Shown: positions 32,607 through 41,698 of the stretch, piece after piece
How positions within the stretch are numbered: position 1 is the stretch's first letter
How the letters are laid out: each line of letters opens with the position of its first letter
Assembly: GCF_028463985.1 (NCBI RefSeq)
Contig: NZ_CP116766.1
Coordinates: 744,001 to 808,000, forward strand
DNA from: Neisseria lisongii
GTDB lineage: Bacteria > Pseudomonadota > Gammaproteobacteria > Burkholderiales > Neisseriaceae
Length of the DNA: 64,000 bases
Direction: 5' to 3'
Notes under the pieces: model-generated
What the model saw: the letters and a program-made list of their open reading frames with translations, nothing else
Database searches by the model: none
What the model was told of the DNA's origin: nothing
Translations under genes and position numbers: made by a program

Positions 32607-33602
32607 ATGACTGTTTCTCCGATTGCATTGCGCCGCAAGGTCGAGCGCAAGCCGCATCCTACTGCCCGTTATTGGAAAAAATGCGATGTTGAGGCATTGT
32701 TTGCCCAACCTTTTTTGGACTTGGTGTATCAGGCCGCCGAAATCCACCGTGCGCATTTTAATCCCCGTGAAATCCAACTCTCTACGCTGATTTCCATCAA
32801 AACCGGCGGCTGTCCGGAAGATTGCGCCTATTGTCCGCAGTCGGCGCACCACAACACCGGTTTGGAACAGGAAAAAATACTGGATGTTGATGAAATCATT
32901 GAAAAAGCCAGAATCGCCCAATCCCGAGGCGCAAGCCGTTTCTGTATGGGGGCGGCGTGGCGGGGGCCGAAGCCGAAAGATGTCGAAGCCGTCGGCAAAA
33001 TCATCTCGGCGGTCAAAGGTTTGGGTTTGGAAACCTGCGGCACATTCGGAATTTTGGAAGACGGTATGGCGGAAGATTTGAAGGCCGCCGGTCTGGATTA
33101 TTACAACCATAATCTCGATACCGATCCCGAATATTACAACGATATTATCCATACCCGCCTGCATGAAGACCGCATGGACACGCTGGGCAAGGTGCGCCAT
33201 GCCGGATTGAAAGTCTGTTGCGGCGGCATTGTCGGCATGAACGAAGGGCGGGCGGAACGTGCCGGACTGATTGCCAGTCTTGCCAATCTCGACCCGCAGC
33301 CGGAGAGCGTGCCGATTAATCAATTAGTCAAAGTAGAGGGAACGCCGCTGGCCGATGCGGAAGATTTGGATTGGACGGAATTTGTGCGCACGATTGCGGT
33401 GGCACGCATTACTATGCCGGACAGTTTTGTCCGCCTGAGCGCAGGCCGTACGGAAATGCCCGAAGCCATGCAGGCAATGTGTTTTCTGGCCGGTGCCAAT
33501 TCGATTTTCTACGGCGACAAACTGCTGACGACCGAAAACCCCGATGAAGACGGCGACCGTCTGCTGATGGCAAAATTGGATTTGCTGCCGCTGGGTGCTT
33601 AA
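32607..33602 (+). CDS. bioB: Biotin synthase
   Basis: A 331-aa radical SAM enzyme that inserts sulfur into dethiobiotin. The SAM cluster motif is CPEDCAYCPQS (Cys-X3-Cys-X2-Cys). The sacrificial [2Fe-2S] site and substrate region are in LKVCCGGIVGMNE and ITMPDSFVRLSAGR. No other bio genes are adjacent. The DUS hairpin that should follow it has been split by an IS3 remnant. It depends on the Isc system encoded in the same window. Confidence 0.97.
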   Translation: MTVSPIALRRKVERKPHPTARYWKKCDVEALFAQPFLDLVYQAAEIHRAHFNPREIQLSTLISIKTGGCPEDCAYCPQSAHHNTGLEQEKILDVDEIIEKARIAQSRGASRFCMGAAWRGPKPKDVEAVGKIISAVKGLGLETCGTFGILEDGMAEDLKAAGLDYYNHNLDTDPEYYNDIIHTRLHEDRMDTLGKVRHAGLKVCCGGIVGMNEGRAERAGLIASLANLDPQPESVPINQLVKVEGTPLADAEDLDWTEFVRTIAVARITMPDSFVRLSAGRTEMPEAMQAMCFLAGANSIFYGDKLLTTENPDEDGDRLLMAKLDLLPLGA

Positions 33603-33627
33603 AGCCACAGCAGGCCGTCTGAAAATG

Positions 33628-33955
33628 TGAACTGCACCCCAAAAGTTGGACACTCCCTCCAACTCTAAAAGGTGCAGTTTTCTTATGTTCAAATATAACC
33701 CTGTATTGCTTTCACGTTGGGACAATGCGACGATGGGGTGTTTCTTCGGGACACTGAAATCGGAGAGCTTCTATCGGGAAGGTACGCTGTCGATGGCGGA
33801 GCTGACAACAGTGATCGATGATTACATACATTATTACAATCATGATTGGATGAGTTTAAACTTTAAAAGGCTGAATTCTGTGGCGTACAGAACCCAGCTT
33901 GAACAGGCTGTTTGAGAAAAATTCTTAAGTTGTCCAAGTTTTGGGGAACAGTTCA
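33628..33955 (+). mobile_element. Internally deleted IS3-family element
   Basis: The left end TGAACTGCACCCCAAAAG and the inverted right end (reading inward TGAACTGTTCCCCAAAAC) bound 328 bp, too short for an IS3 element (about 1.2-1.5 kb). Only the C-terminal end of a transposase remains. The element lies between GGCCGTCTGAAAAT and ATTTTCAGACGGC, that is, in the loop of the bioB DUS hairpin. Confidence 0.85.
33685..33915 (+). pseudogene. IS3-family transposase fragment (C-terminal integrase core)
   Basis: The fragment reads SRWDNATMGCFFGTLKSESFYRE, which matches the end of the rve domain with the catalytic Glu region, and continues through YIHYYNHDWMSLNFKRLNSV to a stop. The first catalytic Asp residues and the entire OrfA are missing. 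The few residues before SRWDN are not transposase-like, marking the deletion junction. It cannot be active. Confidence 0.9.
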
Positions 33956-33970
33956 TATTTTCAGACGGCA

Positions 33971-34720
33971 TTAAAAACTGTTTTTCAACGTTCTTAATGC
34001 GGCAAACACCGATAATTCATCGTCTAATTCAATTCCCGAAAGCGTTTCGGCACGTTGGCGGATGTGCGGCAGATGGGTACGCAGAAAGGGATTGATACGC
34101 CGCTCGTGTTCAAGAGTAACAGGCAGCGTTGGCGTGTGAGTTGCGTCGGACAGGGCGGCTTGAATATCGGGATTGTCGGGTTCGATGTGGGCGGCGAAAC
34201 GCAGGTTGGCGGCGGTGTATTCGTGCGCCGGATAAAACAGCGTATCGTCGGGCAACTGTTTGAAACGTTGGAAACTGTCGAAAAGCTGCTGTATCGTGCC
34301 GGTAAACACCCGACCGCAACCGCCGCTGAACAGCGTGTCGCCGCAAAAAACGTGCAGACGGTTTTGGTGCGCCAGCAGATAGCAGATATGATGGGCGGTG
34401 TGGCCGGGCGTGAGCCAAACTTCGGCAGCGAGTTGGCCGAAAGTGAGCTGCATACCGTCTCGAATTGGGCAGTCGGCTTCGGGAATATCGCTGTTGCCGT
34501 ACACTTTCACCTGCGGAAACGCCAGTTTCAACGCCGCCACGCCACCACGGTGGTCATCGTGATGGTGGGTAATCCAGATTTGGTGCAGATTTTGCCGGTG
34601 TTGCTGTAAAAATCCGATCATCGGCACTGCATCACCGGGATCAATACAGATATTGCCCTGTGTGGTTTGAATCAGCCAAATGTAATTGTCGCCAAAAGCG
34701 GGAATGGGGGTAATTTGCAT
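33971..34720 (-). CDS. gloB: Hydroxyacylglutathione hydrolase (glyoxalase II)
   Basis: A 249-aa metallo-beta-lactamase-fold enzyme that hydrolyses S-lactoylglutathione in methylglyoxal detoxification. The metal motif is THHHDDHRGG, followed by HTAHHICY and FCGDTLFSGGCGR. The C-terminal part has the NPFLRTH segment seen in GloB. Its product, D-lactate, could be used by the quinone-linked D-lactate dehydrogenase encoded at 39193-40884, a sensible pairing though they are not in one operon. Confidence 0.95.
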   Translation of the reverse strand: MQITPIPAFGDNYIWLIQTTQGNICIDPGDAVPMIGFLQQHRQNLHQIWITHHHDDHRGGVAALKLAFPQVKVYGNSDIPEADCPIRDGMQLTFGQLAAEVWLTPGHTAHHICYLLAHQNRLHVFCGDTLFSGGCGRVFTGTIQQLFDSFQRFKQLPDDTLFYPAHEYTAANLRFAAHIEPDNPDIQAALSDATHTPTLPVTLEHERRINPFLRTHLPHIRQRAETLSGIELDDELSVFAALRTLKNSF

Positions 34721-34777
34721 GATATGTTGGTTTGAGTGAGGTTAAGTGTAGGGGATAATAATATCGTTATGTGAAAC

Positions 34778-34813
34778 CATGCCGTCTGAAAATCGGATTT
34801 TCAGACGGTATGG
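34778..34813 (-). terminator. DUS hairpin after the FAD/Fe-S oxidoreductase gene
   Basis: CATGCCGTCTGAAAATC faces GATTTTCAGACGGTATG with a minimal loop; the right arm carries one changed base (GGTATG for GGCATG), restoring little pairing loss. Confidence 0.65.
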
Positions 34814-34832
34814 TTTTATTGTCGGAAGGGTT

Positions 34833-37800
34833 TTACAGCAACACTTTTTCTACGCCGCCGTTGTTGGCTTTTTGGACGAAGTCGTTGAGCCAGTTGTCGC
34901 CGAGCAGGTGTTTGGCCATTTCGATGACGATGTAGTCGGCAGGCATATTGTTGTCGTCGGCGTAGCGGCTCAGACCTTGCAGGCAGGCGGGGCAGGAGGT
35001 GAGCATTTTGACTGGTTCGCCCTTCGGCAGGGCTTTGAGGTTTTTCTCGATTTCTTCCTGTTTGCGGAATTTGACCTGAGTGGCGATGTCGGGGCGTTTG
35101 ACGGCGAACATGCCGGATTCGCCGCAGCAGCGGTCGCTTAAAACGACTTTCTGGCCCAAAAGTTCACCGGCCATTTGGGTGGCGTTCATGGTTTTAATCG
35201 GGCTGTGGCACGGGTCGTGGTAGAGGTATTGCTGGCCTTTGATACCGTCGAGTTTTACGCCTTTTTCGAGCAGGTATTCGTGGATGTCGATGATGCGGCA
35301 GCCGGGGAAGATTTCTTCAAAACGGTATTTTTCGAGTTGGTCGTAACAGGTGCCGCAGCTGACGACGACGGTTTTGATGTCGAGGTAGTTGAGGGTGTTG
35401 GCCATGCGGTGGAAAGATACGCGGTTGTCGGTACTCATCTGTTCGGCTTTGGCTTTGTTACCGCCGGCTTCCTGCGGGTAGCCGCAGCACATATAGCCCG
35501 GCGGTAAGACGGTTTGTACGCCGACGTGCCACAGCATGGCCTGCACGGCGAGACCGATTTGGGAGAACAGGCGTTCTGAGCCGCAGCCGGGGAAGTAGAA
35601 CACGGCTTCGCTGTCTTCCGGCGTTTGTGGGTTGCGGATAATCGGAATGCTTTTGTTGTCTTCGATACCGAGCAGGGAGCGGGGCGTTTTGGCGGGGACG
35701 TTTTTCGGCAAAGGCCGGTTGATAAAGTGGATAATCTGTTCTTTTATCGGAGCGGCACCGGTGGTGGCTTTGGGTTCGGCTTTTTGTTTTTTGGTACCCA
35801 ACGGCAACAGTTTGCCGATTTTGTAGGCGAAATTCTGCGCCGGAAAGCCGGTTTGAATCATGGCGGTACGCAGGGCTTTGATGGCTTTCGGATTGGTGGC
35901 GTTGAGAAATGCCATGCCCAGCGAGGCGGCGGGGGCGAAATTTTTGTGGCCGGAATCGGCAAGGTAGTTGCGGATGGCAACGGTTACATCGCCGAAGTCG
36001 ATATTGACCGGACACGGTTTGACGCAGCGGTGGCACACGGTGCAGTGGTCGCCCAAGTCCGTCAGTTCTTCAAAGTGTTTGAGGGATACGCCCCGGCGGG
36101 TTTGTTCTTCGTACAAAAATGCTTCGGTCAGCAGGCCGACACCGAGGATTTTGTTACGGGGGCTGTATAACAGGTTGGCGCGGGGAACGTGGGTGGAGCA
36201 GACGGGTTTGCACTTGCCGCAGCGCAGACAGTCTTTGACCGAGTCGGCGATGGTGCCGAGGTCGGATTTTTCCATAATCAGCGATTCTGCGCCGAGTAAT
36301 TCGAAAGACGGCGTGTAGGCGTTGCGCAGGTCGCTGCCTTTCATCAGTTTGTGGCGGTTGAAACGGCTGTCGGGATCGACTTTGGCTTTGTAGTCCCAAA
36401 ACGGCTGCATTTCTTCGTTGCTCAAAAACTCGAGTTTGGTAATGCCGATACCGTGTTCGCCGGAAATCACGCCGTTGAGGTCTCGGGCGATTTTCATAAT
36501 GCGTTCGACGGTTTTGTAGGCGGTTTGCAGCATTTCGCTGTCATCAGAATTGACCGGAATATTGGTGTGAACGTTGCCGTCGCCGGCGTGCATGTGCAGG
36601 GCGACAAACAGGCGGCTGCGCACGGTTTTGCTGTGGATTTTAGCCAAACCTTCGATGATTTTGGTGTCGGTTTTGCCGCTGAAGATTTCTGAAAGCGGTT
36701 TCATTACATCTTCTTTTACCGATACCCGCAGACGGAAATCCCGGAAGGCAATAAAGCTGCTGCGTTCGTTTTCGGCTTCGGGGGCGGCGACAACGGCGCT
36801 GCCGTAGCGCTCACGGTACAGGCTCAAAGGCTCGTCGAGATGGTCGAGCAGCCATTCCCAACGTTCTTTGACGGCGGCAACGTGTGCCAAAGCGTGTTTG
36901 GCACGGTCGCCCAATAATTCGTGGCTCGGCAAGTCGGTACCGAGGGCATCGACCGGTAGTTTGCCTTGCAGATAGTCGAGTAGGGAGCGGCACAATGCCA
37001 GTTTGTTCTGAATCGACAATTCGATGTTGATACGTTCGATGCCGTCTGAATATTCGCCCAAGCGTTCCAGCGGAATCACCACGTCTTCGTTGATTTTAAA
37101 GGCGTTGGTGTGTTTGGCGATGGCGGCGGTGCGGCTGCGGTCGAGCCAGAAGGTTTTGCGGGCTTCGGGGGTAACGGCGATAAAGCCTTCGCCTTCACGT
37201 TTGCGGGTCATGGCGACAATGTGTTCGGCGGCTTCCTGCACGGCGGCTTCGTCGTCGGAAACGATGTCGGCGAGCAGCACCATTTTCGGCCGGCCTTTGC
37301 CCGCTGCTTTGGTGGCATAGCCGACGGCACGCACATAACGCCAGTCGAGATGTTCCAAACCGGCGAGTTTGACCGAATCGTGTCCCAGCAGATAATCGCG
37401 GATTTCGACAATCGAAGGGGTGGCGTTGGCGACAGTGCCGAAAAATTCCATACACACGGTGCGGATGTATTTCGGCATACGGTGCAGCACAAACGCTACG
37501 CTGGTAATGATGCCGTCTGTGCCTTCTTTCTGCACGCCGGGTAGGCCGCTGAGGAATTTGTCGGTAACGTCTTTACCCAAACCGACTTTGCGGAATTTGT
37601 GTCCCGGAATTTCCAAACGCTCGGTTTTGACGATGTTGAGGCCGTCTGAATCCAGCGTATGCACGTCAAACACGGCGGTTGCTTCGTCGTGGATTTTGCC
37701 GAAATTATGGCGGACACGTTCGATTTTCAGCCATTCGCCTTGCGGATTGACCATTTTCCAATAGGCGAGGTTGTCGAGCGCAGTCCCCCACAAAACGGCT

Positions 37801-38660
37801 TTTTTACCGCCGGCATTCATCGCCACATTGCCGCCCACGCAGGAAGCATCGGCGGAAGTCGGATCGACGGCAAATACCAGCCCGGCCTGATGGGCGGTTT
37901 CTTCGACACGGCGGGTAACCACGCCGGCACCGCAGTGGATAATCGGATGTTTGCCCTCCAAGCCCGGGAGATTGACAAATTCTACGCCGTTGTGGCGGTC
38001 GAGTTTTTCAGTGTTGATAACGGCACTGTTGGCATCCAGCGGAATCGCCCCGCCGGTGTAGCCCGTACCGCCTCCGCGGGGGATAATTACCAAATCCAGC
38101 TCGATTAAGGCTTTGACCAGCGGCGCTACTTCGGCTTCGCTGTCGGGATTAATCACCACAAACGGATATTCGACCCGCCAGTCGGTAGCATCGGTAACGT
38201 GGGTAACACGTGCCAAACCGTCAAACATAATATTGTGCGGTTTGGTGATGCTGCTCAGGCGTTCAAGGATTTGGCGGCGTTTCTGTTTGGTGGTTTCAAA
38301 ACTGTCGTCAAAGTCTCCGACCGCCGTTTCCGCCGCCGCCACCAATGCGCCGACTTGGGCATTGTCGTCCCGCCGTTTTTGGATTTCGTTCAAACGGTGG
38401 CGCATTTCCCGCACCAAAGCCTCCCGGCGTTTCGGGTGTTCGAGCAAATCGTCCACCAGATACGGGTTGCGCATGACCACCCAAATATCGCCCAATACTT
38501 CAAACAGCATTCGTGCCGAGCGGCCGGTTTTGCGTTGGCTGCGCAAATCCTGCAGAATTTGCCAAGCGTTTTCGCCCAAGAGGCGGATCACGATTTCTTT
38601 ATCGGTGTAGGAAGTATAGTTGTAGGGAATTTCGCGGAGGCGTTGGTTGGTGGTAGTCAT
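34833..38660 (-). CDS. Large FAD- and Fe-S-binding oxidoreductase (DUF3683 / GlcD-GlcF-like fusion)
   Basis: A 1275-aa protein joining a flavoprotein and an Fe-S subunit. Residues about 1-110 resemble DUF3683 (NYTSYTDKEIVIRLLGE). The FAD_binding_4 domain has PRGGGTGYTGGAIPLD near residue 195, and the FAD-oxidase C-terminal domain runs to about 770. Two [4Fe-4S] motifs follow: CLRCGKCKPVC near 810 and CTVCHRCVKPCP near 871. Two CCG domains end the protein (CCGYPQEAG near 1056, CCGESGMF near 1176, SCPACLQGL near 1222). This build is typical of membrane-associated oxidation of D-2-hydroxy acids such as lactate or glycolate. Its substrate is not identifiable, and a dedicated D-lactate dehydrogenase lies next door. 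Confidence 0.9.
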   Translation of the reverse strand: MTTTNQRLREIPYNYTSYTDKEIVIRLLGENAWQILQDLRSQRKTGRSARMLFEVLGDIWVVMRNPYLVDDLLEHPKRREALVREMRHRLNEIQKRRDDNAQVGALVAAAETAVGDFDDSFETTKQKRRQILERLSSITKPHNIMFDGLARVTHVTDATDWRVEYPFVVINPDSEAEVAPLVKALIELDLVIIPRGGGTGYTGGAIPLDANSAVINTEKLDRHNGVEFVNLPGLEGKHPIIHCGAGVVTRRVEETAHQAGLVFAVDPTSADASCVGGNVAMNAGGKKAVLWGTALDNLAYWKMVNPQGEWLKIERVRHNFGKIHDEATAVFDVHTLDSDGLNIVKTERLEIPGHKFRKVGLGKDVTDKFLSGLPGVQKEGTDGIITSVAFVLHRMPKYIRTVCMEFFGTVANATPSIVEIRDYLLGHDSVKLAGLEHLDWRYVRAVGYATKAAGKGRPKMVLLADIVSDDEAAVQEAAEHIVAMTRKREGEGFIAVTPEARKTFWLDRSRTAAIAKHTNAFKINEDVVIPLERLGEYSDGIERINIELSIQNKLALCRSLLDYLQGKLPVDALGTDLPSHELLGDRAKHALAHVAAVKERWEWLLDHLDEPLSLYRERYGSAVVAAPEAENERSSFIAFRDFRLRVSVKEDVMKPLSEIFSGKTDTKIIEGLAKIHSKTVRSRLFVALHMHAGDGNVHTNIPVNSDDSEMLQTAYKTVERIMKIARDLNGVISGEHGIGITKLEFLSNEEMQPFWDYKAKVDPDSRFNRHKLMKGSDLRNAYTPSFELLGAESLIMEKSDLGTIADSVKDCLRCGKCKPVCSTHVPRANLLYSPRNKILGVGLLTEAFLYEEQTRRGVSLKHFEELTDLGDHCTVCHRCVKPCPVNIDFGDVTVAIRNYLADSGHKNFAPAASLGMAFLNATNPKAIKALRTAMIQTGFPAQNFAYKIGKLLPLGTKKQKAEPKATTGAAPIKEQIIHFINRPLPKNVPAKTPRSLLGIEDNKSIPIIRNPQTPEDSEAVFYFPGCGSERLFSQIGLAVQAMLWHVGVQTVLPPGYMCCGYPQEAGGNKAKAEQMSTDNRVSFHRMANTLNYLDIKTVVVSCGTCYDQLEKYRFEEIFPGCRIIDIHEYLLEKGVKLDGIKGQQYLYHDPCHSPIKTMNATQMAGELLGQKVVLSDRCCGESGMFAVKRPDIATQVKFRKQEEIEKNLKALPKGEPVKMLTSCPACLQGLSRYADDNNMPADYIVIEMAKHLLGDNWLNDFVQKANNGGVEKVLL

Positions 38661-38713
38661 ATCAGCGTTCCGTTGGTGTGTCGTTCAGCTTTGTGTGCTG
38701 TGTTTATTGTATC

Positions 38714-38758
38714 GAGGCCGTCTGAAAAACGCTGTGGTCTGGTTTTCAGACGGCATGA
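38714..38758. other. DUS pair upstream of the FAD/Fe-S gene
   Basis: GAGGCCGTCTGAAAAAC faces GTTTTCAGACGGCAT about 55 bases upstream of the start codon. The A/T-rich stretch after it (to 38905) contains no gene I can support. Confidence 0.6.
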
Positions 38759-38908
38759 ATGATTGTGGTGGTAAAATTGATGAAAATAAGTGTTTATTAT
38801 ACCGAAAATCAAGCAGTGTAGGCTAGGTTTTGATTTGTTTTGTTGACAATTTTACATTTTATATCGGCGGTTTGGTGCGGATACTCGGGAAGATTTCGGC
38901 GGCGGGGC

Positions 38909-38936
38909 TTGTATTTTGGCAAAAAAACGCTATAAT
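38909..38936 (+). promoter_or_regulatory. Promoter of the SRP RNA gene
   Basis: TTGTAT (38909-38914) and TATAAT (38931-38936) are 16 bases apart, and the predicted start falls at the beginning of the RNA. Confidence 0.7.
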
Positions 38937-38942
38937 CAGCAC

Positions 38943-39050
38943 TCTCAATGGCGGGTCTCTCCGCATGGTTATTCGGAACACCGGGTCAGGGGCGGAAGCC
39001 AGCAGCCCACTCTGATGCGCCAGTGCCGGAGGTTCGGCTCGCCGCCTTAT
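38943..39050 (+). ncRNA. ffs: Signal recognition particle RNA (4.5S RNA)
   Basis: The universally conserved SRP tip is present: GGTCAGGGGCGGAAGCCAGC followed by AGCC, that is GGTCAGG, GGAAG and AGCAGCC in order. The flanking arms (ATGGCGGGTCTC on the left, GGTTCGGCTCGCCGCC on the right) can pair to form the long hairpin. A perfect -10 box lies just upstream and a strong terminator just downstream. The RNA binds Ffh and directs membrane proteins to FtsY. End positions are approximate. Confidence 0.93.
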
Positions 39051-39057
39051 TCTGAAG

Positions 39058-39086
39058 CACCGAAGATAAGCTCTTCGGTGTTTTTT
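39058..39086 (+). terminator. Terminator of the SRP RNA gene
   Basis: CACCGAAGA and TCTTCGGTG flank a five-base loop and are followed by six T residues. Confidence 0.92.
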
Positions 39087-39192
39087 ATTATCCATAATCC
39101 GCAAAACTCATTTTCAGACGGCCTGTTCGGGCAAAAAAAGCATTTTTGCTATACAATGGAGTGCAGACACTTTTCGATGAATGGAGAACGCC

Positions 39193-40884
39193 ATGAATGC
39201 GACACAACTGATTCAGACCCTGACCCGGATTGTCGGTGAAAAATACATCATCACCGACCCCAACAAAACCGAGCAATACCGCCAAGGCTACCGTTTCGGC
39301 GAGGGCAATGCGCTGGCGGTGGTGCGGCCGGGAACGGTTTGGGAGCAGTGGCAGATTTTGCAGGCCTGCGTAGAAGCCGATGTGATTGTGATTACGCAGG
39401 CGGCGAATACCGGCCTGACCGGCGGTTCGACCCCCGACGGCAACGATTACGATCGGGATATCGTGATTGTCAATACCATGCGCATGGACATTATCCAGCC
39501 GATTAACAACAACGAACAAGTCGTGTGCCTTCCCGGTTCGACCCTTAATCAGTTGGAACTGCTGCTCAAACCGCTGGGGCGGGAACCACATTCTGTGATT
39601 GGCTCATCGTGTATCGGCGCTTCCGTATTGGGCGGCGTGTGCAACAATTCCGGCGGCGCACTGGTGCAGCGGGGGCCGGCTTATACCGAAATGGCGCTGT
39701 ATGCCCAAATCGATGAACACGGCAAGCTGGAATTGGTCAATCATCTGGGTATCGAATTGGGCGACACGCCGGAAGAAATCCTCACCAATTTGCAGGGCCG
39801 CCATTATCAAAAGAAAGACATTCAGCAAAACGTCGGCAAAGGCCACGATCATGCCTATTGCAACCATGTGCGCCAAGTGGACGAGCCGAGTGCGGCACGC
39901 TTCAACGCCGACCCGAGCCGCCACTACGAAGCCTCGGGCTGCGCCGGCAAACTGATGGTGTTTGCCGTGCGGCTCGATACCTTCCCGCAGGAAAAACACA
40001 CCGCCGTATTCTATATCGGCACCAACGACATCAACGAACTGACCGACATCCGCCGAGCCGCCCTGAGCCAGTTCCAATCGCTGCCGATTTCAGGCGAATA
40101 CATCCATCGGGACGCATTCGACGTTGCCGATGCCTACGGCAAAGACACGTTCTATGTGATTAAAAAATTCGGTACGCACCAACTACCGAAACTGTTTGAC
40201 ATGAAAGCACGGGTGGACCGCTTCGGCAAAAAAGTCCGCTTCCTGCCGAAACACTTTTCCGACAAATGCCTGCAGTTTGTCAGCAAATTCCTGCCCGACC
40301 ATTTACCAAAATCCATGCGGGACTACCGCAACCGTTACGAACACCATTTAATCCTGAAAATGGGCGGTGTCGGCGTAGAAGAAGCCCGAGCATTTTTAAA
40401 AGACTATTTTGCCGAACACAGCGGCAGCTATTTCGAATGCAGCGCCGAAGAAACCCAAGCCGCCATGCTGCACCGCTTTGCCGTTGCTTCCGCCGCCATC
40501 CGCTATCGAGCCGTGCATGACGACGAAGTAGAAGACATCGTCGCCCTCGACATCGCCCTGCGTCGGGACGACCGGGATTGGTACGAACACCTGCCGTCTG
40601 AAATCGACGACAAAATCATCTACAAACTCTACTACGGCCACTTCATGTGCCACGTTTTCCATCAGGACTACATCATCAAAAAAGGCCACGACTGCATGGC
40701 CTTGGAACACGAAATGCTGCACCTTTTGGATCAGCGGGGCGCACAATATCCCGCCGAACACAACGTCGGCCACCTTTACGAAGCCAAACCGGCGCTCAAA
40801 CAGTTTTACCGCAAGCTCGACCCGACCAACAGCTTCAATCCCGGCATCGGTAAAACGTCCAAGAAAAAACATTGGGCGGAGTAA
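39193..40884 (+). CDS. dld: Quinone-dependent D-lactate dehydrogenase
   Basis: A 563-aa peripheral membrane flavoenzyme that oxidises D-lactate and passes electrons to quinone. The FAD-binding region shows ITQAANTGLTGGSTPDG and VIGSSCIGASVLGGVCNNSGG. The C-terminal half has the membrane-binding and cap domains of the Dld type (HHLILKMGGVGVEEA, ALEHEMLHLLDQRGAQYPAEHNVGH). Start 39193 has GGAGA just upstream; the ATG 12 bases earlier is less likely. Lactate is an important host carbon source for Neisseria. Confidence 0.95.
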   Translation: MNATQLIQTLTRIVGEKYIITDPNKTEQYRQGYRFGEGNALAVVRPGTVWEQWQILQACVEADVIVITQAANTGLTGGSTPDGNDYDRDIVIVNTMRMDIIQPINNNEQVVCLPGSTLNQLELLLKPLGREPHSVIGSSCIGASVLGGVCNNSGGALVQRGPAYTEMALYAQIDEHGKLELVNHLGIELGDTPEEILTNLQGRHYQKKDIQQNVGKGHDHAYCNHVRQVDEPSAARFNADPSRHYEASGCAGKLMVFAVRLDTFPQEKHTAVFYIGTNDINELTDIRRAALSQFQSLPISGEYIHRDAFDVADAYGKDTFYVIKKFGTHQLPKLFDMKARVDRFGKKVRFLPKHFSDKCLQFVSKFLPDHLPKSMRDYRNRYEHHLILKMGGVGVEEARAFLKDYFAEHSGSYFECSAEETQAAMLHRFAVASAAIRYRAVHDDEVEDIVALDIALRRDDRDWYEHLPSEIDDKIIYKLYYGHFMCHVFHQDYIIKKGHDCMALEHEMLHLLDQRGAQYPAEHNVGHLYEAKPALKQFYRKLDPTNSFNPGIGKTSKKKHWAE

Positions 40885-40930
40885 AGCAGGATTGCTGATT
40901 GTGATGTGAAGTTTGGAGTAGTAAGACAGC

Positions 40931-40964
40931 AAGGCCGTCTGAAAAATAGTTTTCAGACGGCCTT
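40931..40964 (+). terminator. DUS hairpin after dld
   Basis: AAGGCCGTCTGAAAAA and TTTTCAGACGGCCTT pair across a tiny loop. Confidence 0.78.
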
Positions 40965-41030
40965 GAATTTTGCCCGAACCGCCTTATCTAAGCCGAAACC
41001 GTTTTCCAATCAAACAAAGGATACAAAATC

Positions 41031-41540
41031 ATGATTATTCTGCACACCAACAAAGGCGACATCAAAATCGAATTGGATTTTGACAAAGCCCCTGTTACCG
41101 CCAAAAACTTCGAGCAATACGTTCAAGACGGCTTTTACGACGGCGTAATTTTCCACCGTGTAATCAAAGGCTTTATGATTCAGGGCGGCGGTATGGACGA
41201 AAACATGAATGAAAAAGACACCCGTGATCCGATTCAAAACGAAGCGGGCAACGGTTTGTCCAACGACAAATACACCATTGCCATGGCACGCACTTCCGAT
41301 CCGCATTCCGCCAGCGCCCAATTCTTTATTAATACTGCCGACAACGGCTTTTTGAACCACCGTTCCAAAGAAATGTACGGCCGCACCGTGGTGCAGGACT
41401 GGGGCTACGCCGTATTCGGCAAAGTGGTTGAGGGCTTTGAGGTAGTGGATGCTATTGAAGGCGTTGCCACCAAACGCCACGGTTTTCACGATGATGTGCC
41501 GACCGAGGCAATTGTGATTACCAAGGCCGAAGCGGTGTAA
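41031..41540 (+). CDS. ppiB: Cytoplasmic peptidyl-prolyl isomerase (cyclophilin B)
   Basis: A 169-aa cyclophilin without signal peptide. The active site is visible as FHRVIKGFMIQGGGM, followed by ARTSDPHSASAQFFIN and the GYAVFGKVVEG segment. It speeds up Pro cis/trans isomerisation during folding. An AAAGGAT-like ribosome site lies just before the ATG. It is monocistronic. Confidence 0.96.
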   Translation: MIILHTNKGDIKIELDFDKAPVTAKNFEQYVQDGFYDGVIFHRVIKGFMIQGGGMDENMNEKDTRDPIQNEAGNGLSNDKYTIAMARTSDPHSASAQFFINTADNGFLNHRSKEMYGRTVVQDWGYAVFGKVVEGFEVVDAIEGVATKRHGFHDDVPTEAIVITKAEAV

Positions 41541-41570
41541 AACCGTTCTATCCGATACCTTGGATAAAGC

Positions 41571-41614
41571 CAATGCCGTCTGAAAATGGGAAAACCCGGT
41601 TTTCAGACGGCATT
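41571..41614 (+). terminator. DUS hairpin after ppiB
   Basis: AATGCCGTCTGAAAATGG and CCGGTTTTCAGACGGCATT pair across a short loop. Confidence 0.75.
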
Positions 41615-41625
41615 GGTTTGTTTGT

Positions 41626-41692
41626 AAAGTGAACTTGCTAAAAGTAGGACAAGGCGATCATCTAACGCCGTAATCTTTTAAAGCAAATTCAT
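41626..41692. mobile_element. Short, degenerate Correia-like element
   Basis: AAAGTGAACTTGCTAAAAGT at the left faces CTTTTAAAGCAAATTCAT at the right. Between them remain GGACAAGGCGATC and TAACGCCGTAATC, the outer parts of the core seen complete at 50558-50661. This looks like an internal-deletion derivative of about 65 bp. It lies between ppiB and queH, immediately next to the queH stop. Confidence 0.55.
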
Positions 41693-41698
41693 GATGGT

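Noticed and set aside
39088..39192. Extended N-terminus of dld
   Set aside because: The ATG at 39193 has a good ribosome site and matches the usual Dld start.
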